Shown here piece after piece: positions 47,430 to 54,937 of a stretch of DNA of 64,000 bases. The notes under the pieces are model-generated. The model saw only the letters and a list, made by a program, of their open reading frames with translations. It ran no database searches and was not told the DNA's origin. Location: positions 186,001 through 250,000 of the forward strand of contig NZ_JAGPNM010000002.1 of NCBI RefSeq assembly GCF_018831085.1. The letters are read 5' to 3'. A program made the translations under genes and the position numbers. The DNA is from Rheinheimera oceanensis. GTDB taxonomy: Bacteria > Pseudomonadota > Gammaproteobacteria > Enterobacterales > Alteromonadaceae. Each line of letters starts with the position of its first letter. The stretch's first letter is position 1.

Positions 47430-47981
47430 ATGCGCTACATACTTTTAACTTTGCTGTTGCTTGCCGGTTGCAGCGCCCCAACACCCAAATTTATTCTGTC
47501 GCCGCAAGTATTCTGGCCGCAATCCAATCAACTGCAACAAGCAAGGTTCGCTTTTGCCGTGTCTGATGAACGCGGCAGACCATATTCATTGCGGATCCAA
47601 AAAGGCTCTGACATACAGCAGATTAATGCCAGCAACAATATCAGTGCTGACATACAAAACACTATGGCACAAGCGCTGACAGAGCAGGCGGCGATACTTG
47701 ACCAAAACAGCAATACCCAAATGACCATAAGAATAACCCTGCTACAGGCCCTGGTAGATCAGCGCTCGCTGGAGCACGCTGTTACTAATCAGGTTTCGTT
47801 AACTGTGTTTGTACAGAACGATCAGGGAACCTTTAGCAAAACTTATTCCGGCGACAGTAGCTATACAGCACCATTTCGCATGGATGTAGCTGCAGTTGAA
47901 CGCGAATTACGTGTATTAACAGAACAAGTGCTTGGCCAAATTCTGCAAGACAGCAGCTGGCACCAGGCCGTTCGGGGGTAA
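47430..47981 (+). CDS. YajG-family lipoprotein
   Basis: A 183-residue predicted lipoprotein: MRYILLTLLLLAGCSAP with lipobox LAGC. The mature part (SPQVFWPQ; FAVSDERGRPYSLRIQ; a long QTNQVSLTVFVQ-like strand region) fits the YajG family of envelope lipoproteins of unknown role, whose E. coli member lies in an operon with ampG beside bolA. The context here is the same. It is 2 bases after rlmG and 1 base before the cyclophilin gene, so it is part of one operon. Confidence 0.82.
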   Translation: MRYILLTLLLLAGCSAPTPKFILSPQVFWPQSNQLQQARFAFAVSDERGRPYSLRIQKGSDIQQINASNNISADIQNTMAQALTEQAAILDQNSNTQMTIRITLLQALVDQRSLEHAVTNQVSLTVFVQNDQGTFSKTYSGDSSYTAPFRMDVAAVERELRVLTEQVLGQILQDSSWHQAVRG

Positions 47982-47982
47982 T

Positions 47983-48573
47983 ATGCGTAGCTGGATCACA
48001 TTAACGCTGCTGTTGTTTACTCTGCTAACGAGCAAAACTGAGGCCGGACAATTTATCCAGCCTAATAATTTATATCCCAAAGTAAAACTGATGACATCGC
48101 ATGGTGATATTATTGTTGAGCTGGATCGCAGCCGTGCTCCGCTTAGCGTCAATAATTTTCTCAGTTACGTTAAAAAGAAAAGTTACGACAACACACTGTT
48201 TCACCGGCTGGAACCTGAATTTGTCTTGCAGGGCGGCGGTTATGATGCAAACTATAAACCGGTAGAAGAACAAAAACCGGTGTTCAACGAATCAGGCAAC
48301 GGCATGAAAAACCAGCTGGGCACTATTGCCATGGCACGCCTGACTGATCCGCACAGTGCCACCAGCCAGTTTTTCTTTAATCTGCAGGATAATCCACACC
48401 TGGATCCCGGCCGCAACTGGGGTTATGCAGTATTTGGCTACATTATTGAAGGTAATGATGTGATTGAGAAAATCAAAGCGGTGGCCACAGACACATCAGC
48501 AGAACTTGGTTGGCCAAACGTGCCGGTAGAAAAGGTGTTGTTAAAAACTGCTATTGTACTGCCAGAGCAATAA
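47983..48573 (+). CDS. Exported cyclophilin-type peptidyl-prolyl isomerase
   Basis: A 196-residue isomerase with a signal peptide (MRSWITLTLLLFTLLTSKTEA), so it probably acts in the periplasm like PpiA. The cyclophilin core is present: VELDRSRAPLSVNNFLSYV, FHR (catalytic Arg), QGGGYD, ATSQFFFNLQDN and GYAVFGYIIEG. The ATG at 47983 comes one base after the lipoprotein stop. A longer in-frame start is within that gene and is rejected. Confidence 0.9.
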   Translation: MRSWITLTLLLFTLLTSKTEAGQFIQPNNLYPKVKLMTSHGDIIVELDRSRAPLSVNNFLSYVKKKSYDNTLFHRLEPEFVLQGGGYDANYKPVEEQKPVFNESGNGMKNQLGTIAMARLTDPHSATSQFFFNLQDNPHLDPGRNWGYAVFGYIIEGNDVIEKIKAVATDTSAELGWPNVPVEKVLLKTAIVLPEQ

Positions 48574-48588
48574 AAGCGGCTATACTTT

Positions 48589-48627
48589 GCCTTAACAGTC
48601 TTGTCAGTAAGAGGCCGCTGTTAAGGC
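48589..48627 (+). promoter_or_regulatory. Leader hairpin covering a ribosome binding site
   Basis: GCCTTAACAG (48589-48598) and CTGTTAAGGC (48618-48627) form a perfect 10-bp inverted repeat with a 19-base loop. The right arm includes AAGG, the ribosome binding site of the gene starting at 48633, so the stem would hide it. TATACT at 48581-48586 could be a -10 box just upstream. Confidence 0.55.
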
Positions 48628-48632
48628 AATAT

Positions 48633-48953
48633 ATGTTAAACCACTTTATTGAACAAAAATCGCAACAGCTGATTTTCTACATTTCCCGTTACTTTCGTGG
48701 CCGCTTACCACACAGCGAGCTGCACCTGTTTATTTGGGATACATTGGAAGAATGGGCACAACTCAGTGCCTCTTTGCAGCAACCATGCAGCAGCCGGGAA
48801 CGTGTGTTCTGGCACTTAATTCATCAGTTAGAATTCTGGCCCGATAGCATACTGCAGGAAGACAAACTATTACGCCGTAATATTCAGGATTGCCTCTGTT
48901 ACCTTAAGGGCTATGGTGTGGCACCACCAGATTGTGTTGGTATCAGGCCCTAG
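48633..48953 (+). CDS. Conserved hypothetical protein, 106 residues
   Basis: Begins MLNHFIEQKSQQLIFYISRYF and continues with an aromatic, helix-rich sequence (HSELHLFIWDTLEEW; RERVFWHLIHQLEFWP; two cysteines in DCLCYL). No signal peptide or membrane segment is clear. I recall similar small proteins in Shewanella-type genomes at comparable places, but no named domain. The AAGG ribosome binding site is 6 bases before the ATG and sits in a hairpin arm. A longer frame from 48510 overlaps the isomerase and is rejected. It is followed by ampG, 81 bases later. Confidence 0.75.
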   Translation: MLNHFIEQKSQQLIFYISRYFRGRLPHSELHLFIWDTLEEWAQLSASLQQPCSSRERVFWHLIHQLEFWPDSILQEDKLLRRNIQDCLCYLKGYGVAPPDCVGIRP

Positions 48954-48982
48954 ACCGGATACTCTTGCGCAGTTTACAGAGC

Positions 48983-49010
48983 TTGACCAGAATAATCCGC
49001 ACTGTAAGCT
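48983..49010 (+). promoter_or_regulatory. Possible ampG promoter
   Basis: TTGACC (48983-48988) and TAAGCT (49005-49010) with a 16-base spacer, 24 bases before the ampG ATG. The -10 box is weak. Confidence 0.3.
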
Positions 49011-49034
49011 AGGCCTACAAGCGTGTTTTAGCGG

Positions 49035-50378
49035 ATGTCCGTTTTGCCTAATTACCTAGCCTGGCTATCTGGCCTGAGTATCTATTTCCAACGTCGTGTA
49101 CTGAGTATCTTTATACTGGGCTTTTCCAGTGGTCTGCCGCTAATGCTGGTGTTTGGTGTACTGTCTTTTTGGTTACGTGAAGCGCAGGTATCGCGTTCCG
49201 ATATTGGTTATTTCAGCTGGGTAGCAATGGCATACGCCATAAAATGGCTGTGGTCACCGCTGGCTGATCATCTTAAAATTCCGATTTTACATCAAAAACT
49301 GGGCAGAAGGCGCAGCTGGCTGCTGCTATCCCAGCTTAGCGTAATGATTGCAATTTGCTGTATGGCATTAACCGACCCGCAGCAGGATTTAGCCCTGATG
49401 GCTGCTTTTGCTGTCGTGCTGGCTTTTGCATCAGCAACCCAGGATATTAATGTTGATGCCTTTCGTATTGAAAGTGCACCTGAAAAACTGCAGGCTGCGC
49501 TGGCGGCCGCCTACCTTGCCGGCTACCGGCTGGCAATGATTATGGCATCAGCGGGTACCTTGTGGCTGGCTGCTATCTTCTCCAATGGAAGTGCTTATGA
49601 TTTAACCGGTTGGCAACAGGCCTATTTGGTTATGGGGCTATGTATGCTGCCGGGCATCATCACCACCTTACTTAGCAAAGAGCCTGTCAGTGGCCTGCAA
49701 CAGCAACAGTATACCAATGGCACCTTATTACAGCGTACTCTGTCCTGGCTAAAACAAGCTGTGGTAGCGCCCTTTATTGACTTCTTCAGCCGCTATAAAT
49801 GGCATGCTTTACTGATCCTGTCGCTGATTGCGTGTTACCGCCTTAGCGACGTTGTAATGGGCGTGATGGCAAATGCGTTTTATGTTGATATGGGCTACAG
49901 CAAAGAAGAGGTTGCCAGCGTATCGAAAATTTATGGTGTTATTATGACGTTGCTCGGCGCTGCCCTCGGCGGAGTACTGATTAATAAGTTTGGCGTAATT
50001 AAAATTCTGTTTATTGGTGCGCTGCTAAGTGCAGTAACTAATTTGTTGTTTTCTGCATTAAGCCAGATTGGCTATGATCTGGTATGGTTAACCTTAGTGA
50101 TCTCAGCAGATAATTTAAGCGCAGGCATCGCTACCAGTGCCTTTCTTGCTTATTTGGCTTCTTTAGTTAATCTGGCGTTTACCGCCACCCAATATGCGAT
50201 ATTCAGCTCGCTGATGTTGTTGCTGCCTAAATTTACCGGTGGCTTTTCCGGGGTATGGGTAGAGCAGCTGGGCTATAGCCAGTTTTTTGTTATGACGGCG
50301 CTGATGGGAATACCGGCATTAGTACTAATTGTATTGTTGGCGCGTGCTGAGCGCTTAAAACAGAACGCCGCACAGTAG
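49035..50378 (+). CDS. ampG: Muropeptide permease AmpG
   Basis: Major-facilitator inner-membrane permease importing GlcNAc-anhydroMurNAc peptides for murein recycling, which also supplies the signal for AmpC-type induction. The 447-residue protein has 12 or more hydrophobic segments and the family motifs LGFSSGLPLMLVFGVLSFWLRE, YAIKWLWSPLADH, GRRRSWLL and ATQDINVDAFRIE. Together with the LD-carboxypeptidase at 11433 it suggests active cell-wall recycling. Gene order bolA...yajG...ampG is as in E. coli, with insertions. Confidence 0.95.
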   Translation: MSVLPNYLAWLSGLSIYFQRRVLSIFILGFSSGLPLMLVFGVLSFWLREAQVSRSDIGYFSWVAMAYAIKWLWSPLADHLKIPILHQKLGRRRSWLLLSQLSVMIAICCMALTDPQQDLALMAAFAVVLAFASATQDINVDAFRIESAPEKLQAALAAAYLAGYRLAMIMASAGTLWLAAIFSNGSAYDLTGWQQAYLVMGLCMLPGIITTLLSKEPVSGLQQQQYTNGTLLQRTLSWLKQAVVAPFIDFFSRYKWHALLILSLIACYRLSDVVMGVMANAFYVDMGYSKEEVASVSKIYGVIMTLLGAALGGVLINKFGVIKILFIGALLSAVTNLLFSALSQIGYDLVWLTLVISADNLSAGIATSAFLAYLASLVNLAFTATQYAIFSSLMLLLPKFTGGFSGVWVEQLGYSQFFVMTALMGIPALVLIVLLARAERLKQNAAQ

Positions 50379-50387
50379 CGCGGCGTT
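50364..50387. terminator. Possible ampG terminator hairpin
   Basis: AACGCCGC (50364-50371) and GCGGCGTT (50380-50387) form a perfect 8-bp stem spanning the ampG stop. No T-run follows, so termination is uncertain. Confidence 0.4.
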
Positions 50388-50406
50388 GCTGACATAGCTA
50401 AATGGA

Positions 50407-50649
50407 TCAGGCTGATAATACTTGTTTTAATCCTTCCGTGGGATCAACGTCCAGTGCCTGGCAGTAACGTACGTATTCAATTACATCTAAACGCCGTTCC
50501 TGGTTTTCTACTTTACCTATAAAAGAGTGCGGTGTACCCAAAATTTCAGACAGGCTGCGCATAGTATGACCTTTTTCCTGACGCTGCCGTTTTAACCAGA
50601 CACACAGACGCTTATTTTCATCAGAAATTACGCTTTTTGTACCTTTCAT
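50407..50649 (-). CDS. XRE-family helix-turn-helix protein
   Basis: An 80-residue DNA-binding protein with a Cro/CI-type helix-turn-helix spanning nearly its whole length (LCVWLKRQRQEKGHTMRSLSEILGTPHSFIGKVENQERRLDVIEYVRYCQAL). There is no effector domain. It converges on ampG. No toxin or phage gene lies alongside, so it is more likely a small chromosomal regulator than an antitoxin or prophage repressor. Targets are unknown. Confidence 0.82.
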   Translation of the reverse strand: MKGTKSVISDENKRLCVWLKRQRQEKGHTMRSLSEILGTPHSFIGKVENQERRLDVIEYVRYCQALDVDPTEGLKQVLSA

Positions 50650-50898
50650 GTTTTTTTCTTCTCCCAGCGTGTTACGCTTTTATTATGTCAAAAATACTTC
50701 CTGCAAAAATCAAAACCCTATTGCAAACGCAATAAGCAATAAAAATCGGTTAATTAAACCACAGGATGCGACAAGCGTACAGCCACAACTGTTAAAATAT
50801 GTATTACGACTTTACAATCGTCAGAACTGGCGTAATTTTCAGCAACAGAGTAACGCAAACCCAGGCAAAGCCATGCCAGGTATCTAACAGAGATCAAG

Positions 50899-51072
50899 AT
50901 GATAAAATTATTTTATTTAATGCCAATACTGATGTGTGCACTTTGGTACTGGTACCTAAAGCAATCAGGCTGGACTATCCGCCAGGGTAAAAAAGGCTTT
51001 GCTTACATTATTGCTTTTAATGGCTGCATTGCGCTGGCATTGTGGGGCATCATGCTGCTGACTCAACGCTGA
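50899..51072 (+). CDS. Small two-helix membrane protein
   Basis: A 57-residue reading frame beginning MIKLFYLMPILMCALWYWYL and ending WGIMLLTQR. Two hydrophobic helices (about 2-20 and 36-54) are separated by a positively charged KQSGWTIRQGKKG loop, which suggests both ends face the periplasm. The arrangement resembles small conserved proteins I recall next to erpA-like loci in Vibrio and Shewanella, but I cannot name a family. It converges on erpA with 59 bases between the stops. The ribosome binding site (AGAG) is weak. Confidence 0.6.
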   Translation: MIKLFYLMPILMCALWYWYLKQSGWTIRQGKKGFAYIIAFNGCIALALWGIMLLTQR

Positions 51073-51131
51073 GCCAGCAACATACTTAACATAAGGATGT
51101 GTAGTTTTTATTTTACAAAAACAACTGCCGC

Positions 51132-51473
51132 TTATACTGAAAAAGACGAGCCACAACCGCAAGTTGTCGTCGCGTTGGGGTTTTGTACAATAAAACGGCT
51201 GCCTTGCAAACCTTCGGTATAATCTACCACACCACCCATCAGATACTGCAGGCTCATAGGGTCTACGACCATGGCAACACCCTGTTTCTCTACAACGAAA
51301 TCGCCATCATTCACTTTCTCGTCGAAGGTAAAGCCATACTGAAAACCAGAACAGCCACCACCAGTAATATACACCCGTAGCTTTAACTCAGGGTTTTCCT
51401 CTTCACTGACCAGCAATGCTACTTTGCGTGCTGCCGCTTCAGTAAATTCAATTGGTACAGCTGGTTCTGACAT
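51132..51473 (-). CDS. erpA: Iron-sulfur cluster insertion protein ErpA
   Basis: A-type carrier that delivers Fe-S clusters to essential enzymes of isoprenoid synthesis and respiration. The 113-residue protein has the three cluster cysteines C41 ([11 protein letters not shown]), C105 and C107 ([10 protein letters not shown]). ErpA rather than IscA is chosen because it lies in the clcA-hemL neighbourhood, as in E. coli. Divergent from the CLC gene. Confidence 0.95.
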   Translation of the reverse strand: MSEPAVPIEFTEAAARKVALLVSEEENPELKLRVYITGGGCSGFQYGFTFDEKVNDGDFVVEKQGVAMVVDPMSLQYLMGGVVDYTEGLQGSRFIVQNPNATTTCGCGSSFSV

Positions 51474-51638
51474 AACAACTCCACAGGTTTAGCTAAGGGG
51501 CAAATTATCTAATACCTGACTAATTTATTCAAGTATTAGCCCTGTTCAGCGCAGATTAGTTATCCCCTTCGATAATTAAGCCGAGTTCTCAGCAACTTAT
51601 GTTAAACTCTGTATTAACTATTACGGGTGTTATGGCTT

Positions 51639-53345
51639 ATGCAGCGCTGGCAGATCTGGCTTCCGTCTTTACAACGTCGTTTAGCTTTACCGCAAACCTC
51701 CTTGCAACTCTGTGTACTGGGGGTGTTGGGCGGGCTGGCGGCCTCCATTCTGATTATTTTATTCCGCTTAGCCATTATTGGCCTGCAAAGCTTTTTTTTA
51801 GATCGTACCGACGACTTTTCTACTGTTGGTACAGATATTCGCTGGATGCTCCCGCTTGGCGCTGCGGTATTAATTGGCATTATCGCCTGGATCACCGGCT
51901 ATAAACATTACCGTCTCGGCATTCCCTTTGTTATTCATAGAATAAAGCTCAAATACGGCATGATGCCAACCCGCAATACCCTAAACCAGTTTTTTGGCGG
52001 CATACTGGCACTGGCAGGTGGCTTTTCTGTTGGCCGGGAAGGCCCATCGGTACATTTAGGTGCTTATGGTGCCAGCACCCTGGGTAAGTATCTGCAATTG
52101 CCATACAACAGCATTCGTATTCTGGCAGGCTGCGGTATTGCCGCTGGTATTTCAGCCTCTTTTAATACTCCGTTGGCTGCAGTTATTTTTGTAATGGAAG
52201 TAGTGCTGCGTGAATACCGCGTGCATGTATTTATTCCTATTATGCTGTCATCCGTAGTGGGTGCTCTGGTGACACAAACCGTTTTTGGCAGCGACAGAGA
52301 GCTGGCACTACTGAATATAGTGTCTATCAGCGGCTGGCATATACCCTATCTGGTGCTGTGTGGCGTTGTGTTCGGTGCAATCGCTTTTGTGTTTAACAAA
52401 AACATGATGCGTCTGATCAAACTGTTTAAAAGCTGGCCTTTGATATTGCGTTTATGCCTCGCCGCTGTGCTTACTGCGGCTGTGGGTTATGTTATTCCGC
52501 ATGCAATGGGTTCTGAAACAGGTGCTATTTACTACGCTGTAAATGCCCCCAATGACATAGCCCTGTTGCTGACCATTTTTATCGGTAAAATGCTGCTAAC
52601 TTTGTTTGCCCTGGGCTTAGGTGTACCCGGCGGTGTTATTGGCCCGGTGTTTGGTATCGGCATTGTGCTGGGTACTTTGCTGGCTATTGTTCCGTCTGCC
52701 ATTATTGGTGATAACAGTATTGCCGGTACTTATGCGGTGCTGGGCATGGCCGGGTTGATGGCAGCCACTATGCATGCACCACTGGCTGCCCTGGTAGCCG
52801 TAATGGAGCTGGCACATAATCCCGGCATTATTGTGCCCGCCATGGTGGTAATAACCACGGCTTATATTACCGGTGTGCAGTTTTTTAATAACAAATCTAT
52901 TTTTTTACTGCAGCTCGACTTTTTACAAATGCCTTATAAGCTGTCTCCTGCTGACGATGTATTACAAAAAGTAGGTGTGCTGGCACTTTTGGACAATCAG
53001 TATCAGCTGCTTGATAACCCCGACGAGTCACAAGTGCTGCAGGCTCTGGATAAGCTGGAACCGCCGCATCAATTACTGGTAAAACGTGATTCAGGCGCTC
53101 AGAGCACCTTTTTGCTGGCAAGTTATGATGTGCAGCTGTCAATGACAGGTGCCAGTGCCGTGCAGTACTTGCCGCTAAAGGGCTTAACGCATCAGGCTAC
53201 TATGGCCGAGGTGTTTGCCATTTTAGAAGATAAGCGCGAAGGCGCAGTATATATATATCGCGAAGAAGAACCACAACAGCTGATCGGCATTATCCGCTGG
53301 GATCAGGTGCGCAGTTTATTGGTAAAACAGAACAACTTACTATGA
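51639..53345 (+). CDS. CLC-family anion transporter/channel with atypical ion path, CBS-like tail
   Basis: A 568-residue membrane protein of the CLC family with about 16-18 helical segments and a C-terminal domain (about 445-565) resembling a pair of degenerate CBS modules. The gating-glutamate motif GREGP is intact (E134). Compared with E. coli ClcA the other key residues differ: the GSGIP serine position reads RLGIP (L93), the internal proton glutamate (E203 in ClcA) is V188 in FVMEVVL, GIFAP is GVIGP, and Y445 corresponds to F422. Loss of the proton glutamate suggests channel-like or altered coupling rather than classical 2Cl-/H+ exchange. The start is uncertain (GTG at 51627 is possible). 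It lies in the erpA-clcA-hemL neighbourhood and overlaps hemJ by 4 bases. Confidence 0.85.
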   Translation: MQRWQIWLPSLQRRLALPQTSLQLCVLGVLGGLAASILIILFRLAIIGLQSFFLDRTDDFSTVGTDIRWMLPLGAAVLIGIIAWITGYKHYRLGIPFVIHRIKLKYGMMPTRNTLNQFFGGILALAGGFSVGREGPSVHLGAYGASTLGKYLQLPYNSIRILAGCGIAAGISASFNTPLAAVIFVMEVVLREYRVHVFIPIMLSSVVGALVTQTVFGSDRELALLNIVSISGWHIPYLVLCGVVFGAIAFVFNKNMMRLIKLFKSWPLILRLCLAAVLTAAVGYVIPHAMGSETGAIYYAVNAPNDIALLLTIFIGKMLLTLFALGLGVPGGVIGPVFGIGIVLGTLLAIVPSAIIGDNSIAGTYAVLGMAGLMAATMHAPLAALVAVMELAHNPGIIVPAMVVITTAYITGVQFFNNKSIFLLQLDFLQMPYKLSPADDVLQKVGVLALLDNQYQLLDNPDESQVLQALDKLEPPHQLLVKRDSGAQSTFLLASYDVQLSMTGASAVQYLPLKGLTHQATMAEVFAILEDKREGAVYIYREEEPQQLIGIIRWDQVRSLLVKQNNLL

Positions 53346-53773
53346 CAATTATACTTGTATACAAAGCCTTACATGTGTTTTTTATGGTTGCCTGGTTTGC
53401 CGGCATCTTTTATTTACCACGCTTGTTTGTTTATCACGCTGGCACAACCAGCCCCGACTGCGATGCCGAGTTTAAGGTGATGGAGCGCCGCTTACTCTAC
53501 TTTGTCACACCTTTTGCCTTACTTACACTGGTATTTGGCTTACTACTTATTCACAGTTATGGCGCGGCCTGGTTTAAGGCCAGCCAATGGCTGCACTATA
53601 AACTGCTGTTGGTGATGTTGCTGTATGGGTATCACGCTTTTTGTTTTAAATTACTGGCTGATTTTAAACACAACCGTAACCGGCGCAGCCCGCGTTTTTA
53701 CCGTATTTTTAATGAAGTGCCGGTACTGGTTTTGTTGGCTATTATCCTGCTGGCGTACTTAAAACCTATGTAG
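53342..53773 (+). CDS. hemJ: Protoporphyrinogen IX oxidase HemJ
   Basis: Membrane enzyme that oxidises protoporphyrinogen IX to protoporphyrin IX, the penultimate step of heme synthesis, used by bacteria lacking HemG or HemY. The 143-residue protein has four predicted helices and the family start YKALHVFFMVAWFAGIFYLPRLFVYH with the conserved His and Arg. LHYKLLLVMLLYGYH and RFYRIFNEVPVLVLL are further HemJ segments. The ATG overlaps the CLC stop (ATGA). hemL is 1.2 kb downstream, so two heme genes are close. Confidence 0.93.
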   Translation: MTIILVYKALHVFFMVAWFAGIFYLPRLFVYHAGTTSPDCDAEFKVMERRLLYFVTPFALLTLVFGLLLIHSYGAAWFKASQWLHYKLLLVMLLYGYHAFCFKLLADFKHNRNRRSPRFYRIFNEVPVLVLLAIILLAYLKPM

Positions 53774-53805
53774 CAACGTATTCGCTTTTAGCCGGTGGTT
53801 TCGCG

Positions 53806-53811
53806 TATAAT
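53806..53811 (+). promoter_or_regulatory. -10 box of the pyrB promoter
   Basis: A consensus TATAAT in TTCGCGTATAATGCC lies 69 bases before the pyrB ATG. The -35 region is weak. Confidence 0.5.
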
Positions 53812-53831
53812 GCCGCCGTTTATTGCCGGTG

Positions 53832-53851
53832 CCGGGCCAGCTCCGGCCCGG
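53832..53851 (+). promoter_or_regulatory. GC-rich leader hairpin of pyrB
   Basis: CCGGGCC (53832-53838) and GGCCCGG (53845-53851) form a perfect 7-bp stem with a 6-base loop inside the predicted pyrB leader. The downstream sequence GTTAATTCTT is only partly T-rich, so it is either a weak attenuator or the hemJ terminator. Confidence 0.45.
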
Positions 53852-53880
53852 GTTAATTCTTAGTGAAAAGAGCACTGACT

Positions 53881-54894
53881 ATGAGCTTTAAAGGCGAACA
53901 CATCCTCTCGGTAAACCAGTTTGACCGTGACACCATTCAGCACGTTTTTCAGATAGCCCGCAACATGCAGCCTTATGCCAGCCGGCAAAAACGTACCAAG
54001 GTACTTGAAGGCGCTATTTTAGGTAACCTGTTTTTTGAGCCCAGCACCCGTACCCGGGTGAGTTTTGGCTGTGCATTTAACTTACTTGGCGGTGAAGTAC
54101 GCGAAACTACCGGTATGGAGTCGTCAGCGTTATCTAAAGGCGAATCGTTATTTGATACTGCAAGGGTGATCAGCAGCTACAGCGATGTTATTGCTATGCG
54201 CCACCCACAGGCAGGCTCGGTTGCCGAATTTGCTCTGGGTAGCCGGGTACCGGTATTAAATGGCGGAGATGGCGCCAATGAGCACCCTACTCAGGCCCTG
54301 CTGGATTTATTCACTATTGAGCGTGAGCTGGCATCTTCAGGCCAAAGCATCGATGGCATGCATATCGCTATGGTGGGCGACTTAAAATTTGGCCGCACCG
54401 TGCACTCGTTATCCAAACTGTTAAAACTGTATAAAAATCTGCGCTTTACGCTTATTTCACCCAAAGAACTGGCCATGCCGGATGATATTGTCAGCGCTAT
54501 TGAAAATGCCGGCCATCAGGTAAATGTTACAGATGTGCTGGAAGGCAACCTGAATGCAGATATTGTTTACCAGACCCGTATTCAGGAAGAGCGTTTTCCG
54601 TCAAAAACAGAAGCCAATTTATATCGTGGAAAATTCCGCTTAAACCAGGAAATTTATACCCGCTACTGTAAATCCAACACCGTGATTATGCATCCGCTGC
54701 CGCGTGATTCACGCATTGAGGCCAATGAATTGGATAACGATTTAAACCTGAACCCCAACCTGGCTATTTTCCGCCAGGCAGATAACGGTATTCTGGTGCG
54801 AATGGCCTTATTTGCCTTAACGCTGGGCGTTGAAGGAATTATTACCAACTACGAATGCACTGTGCCCTGGTATAGCAATAAACACAGTGGCTAG
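53881..54894 (+). CDS. pyrB: Aspartate carbamoyltransferase catalytic chain
   Basis: Condenses carbamoyl phosphate and aspartate, the committed step of pyrimidine synthesis. From the ATG at 53881 it has 337 residues, longer than E. coli PyrB (311). Motifs: FFEPSTRTRVSF (carbamoyl-phosphate loop), RHPQAGS, EHPTQALLDLFTI and HPLPRDSRIE. No pyrI regulatory gene is nearby, and the protein carries a C-terminal extension (GIITNYECTVPWYSNKHSG), so regulation differs from the E. coli complex. A GTG six codons upstream is a possible alternative start. Confidence 0.95.
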   Translation: MSFKGEHILSVNQFDRDTIQHVFQIARNMQPYASRQKRTKVLEGAILGNLFFEPSTRTRVSFGCAFNLLGGEVRETTGMESSALSKGESLFDTARVISSYSDVIAMRHPQAGSVAEFALGSRVPVLNGGDGANEHPTQALLDLFTIERELASSGQSIDGMHIAMVGDLKFGRTVHSLSKLLKLYKNLRFTLISPKELAMPDDIVSAIENAGHQVNVTDVLEGNLNADIVYQTRIQEERFPSKTEANLYRGKFRLNQEIYTRYCKSNTVIMHPLPRDSRIEANELDNDLNLNPNLAIFRQADNGILVRMALFALTLGVEGIITNYECTVPWYSNKHSG

Positions 54895-54937
54895 TACAGC
54901 ATATAGCTGTTTCAACTTATTTATCGGAAACTGATTT

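Noticed and set aside
48510..48632. Longer frame extending the 106-residue unknown gene upstream
   Set aside because: It lies inside the cyclophilin gene, is rich in unusual residues and lacks a ribosome binding site. The ATG at 48633 has AAGG upstream.
50407..50649. Antitoxin or prophage repressor
   Set aside because: No toxin partner, integrase or phage gene lies nearby. It is a lone small XRE protein.
51599..51904. 101-residue frame at the start of the CLC gene
   Set aside because: It overlaps the conserved CLC coding sequence in another frame and shows low-complexity composition with no domain.
54896..54910. ACAGC/GCTGT inverted repeat before hemL
   Set aside because: Only a 5-bp stem, which is expected by chance in a sequence of this length.
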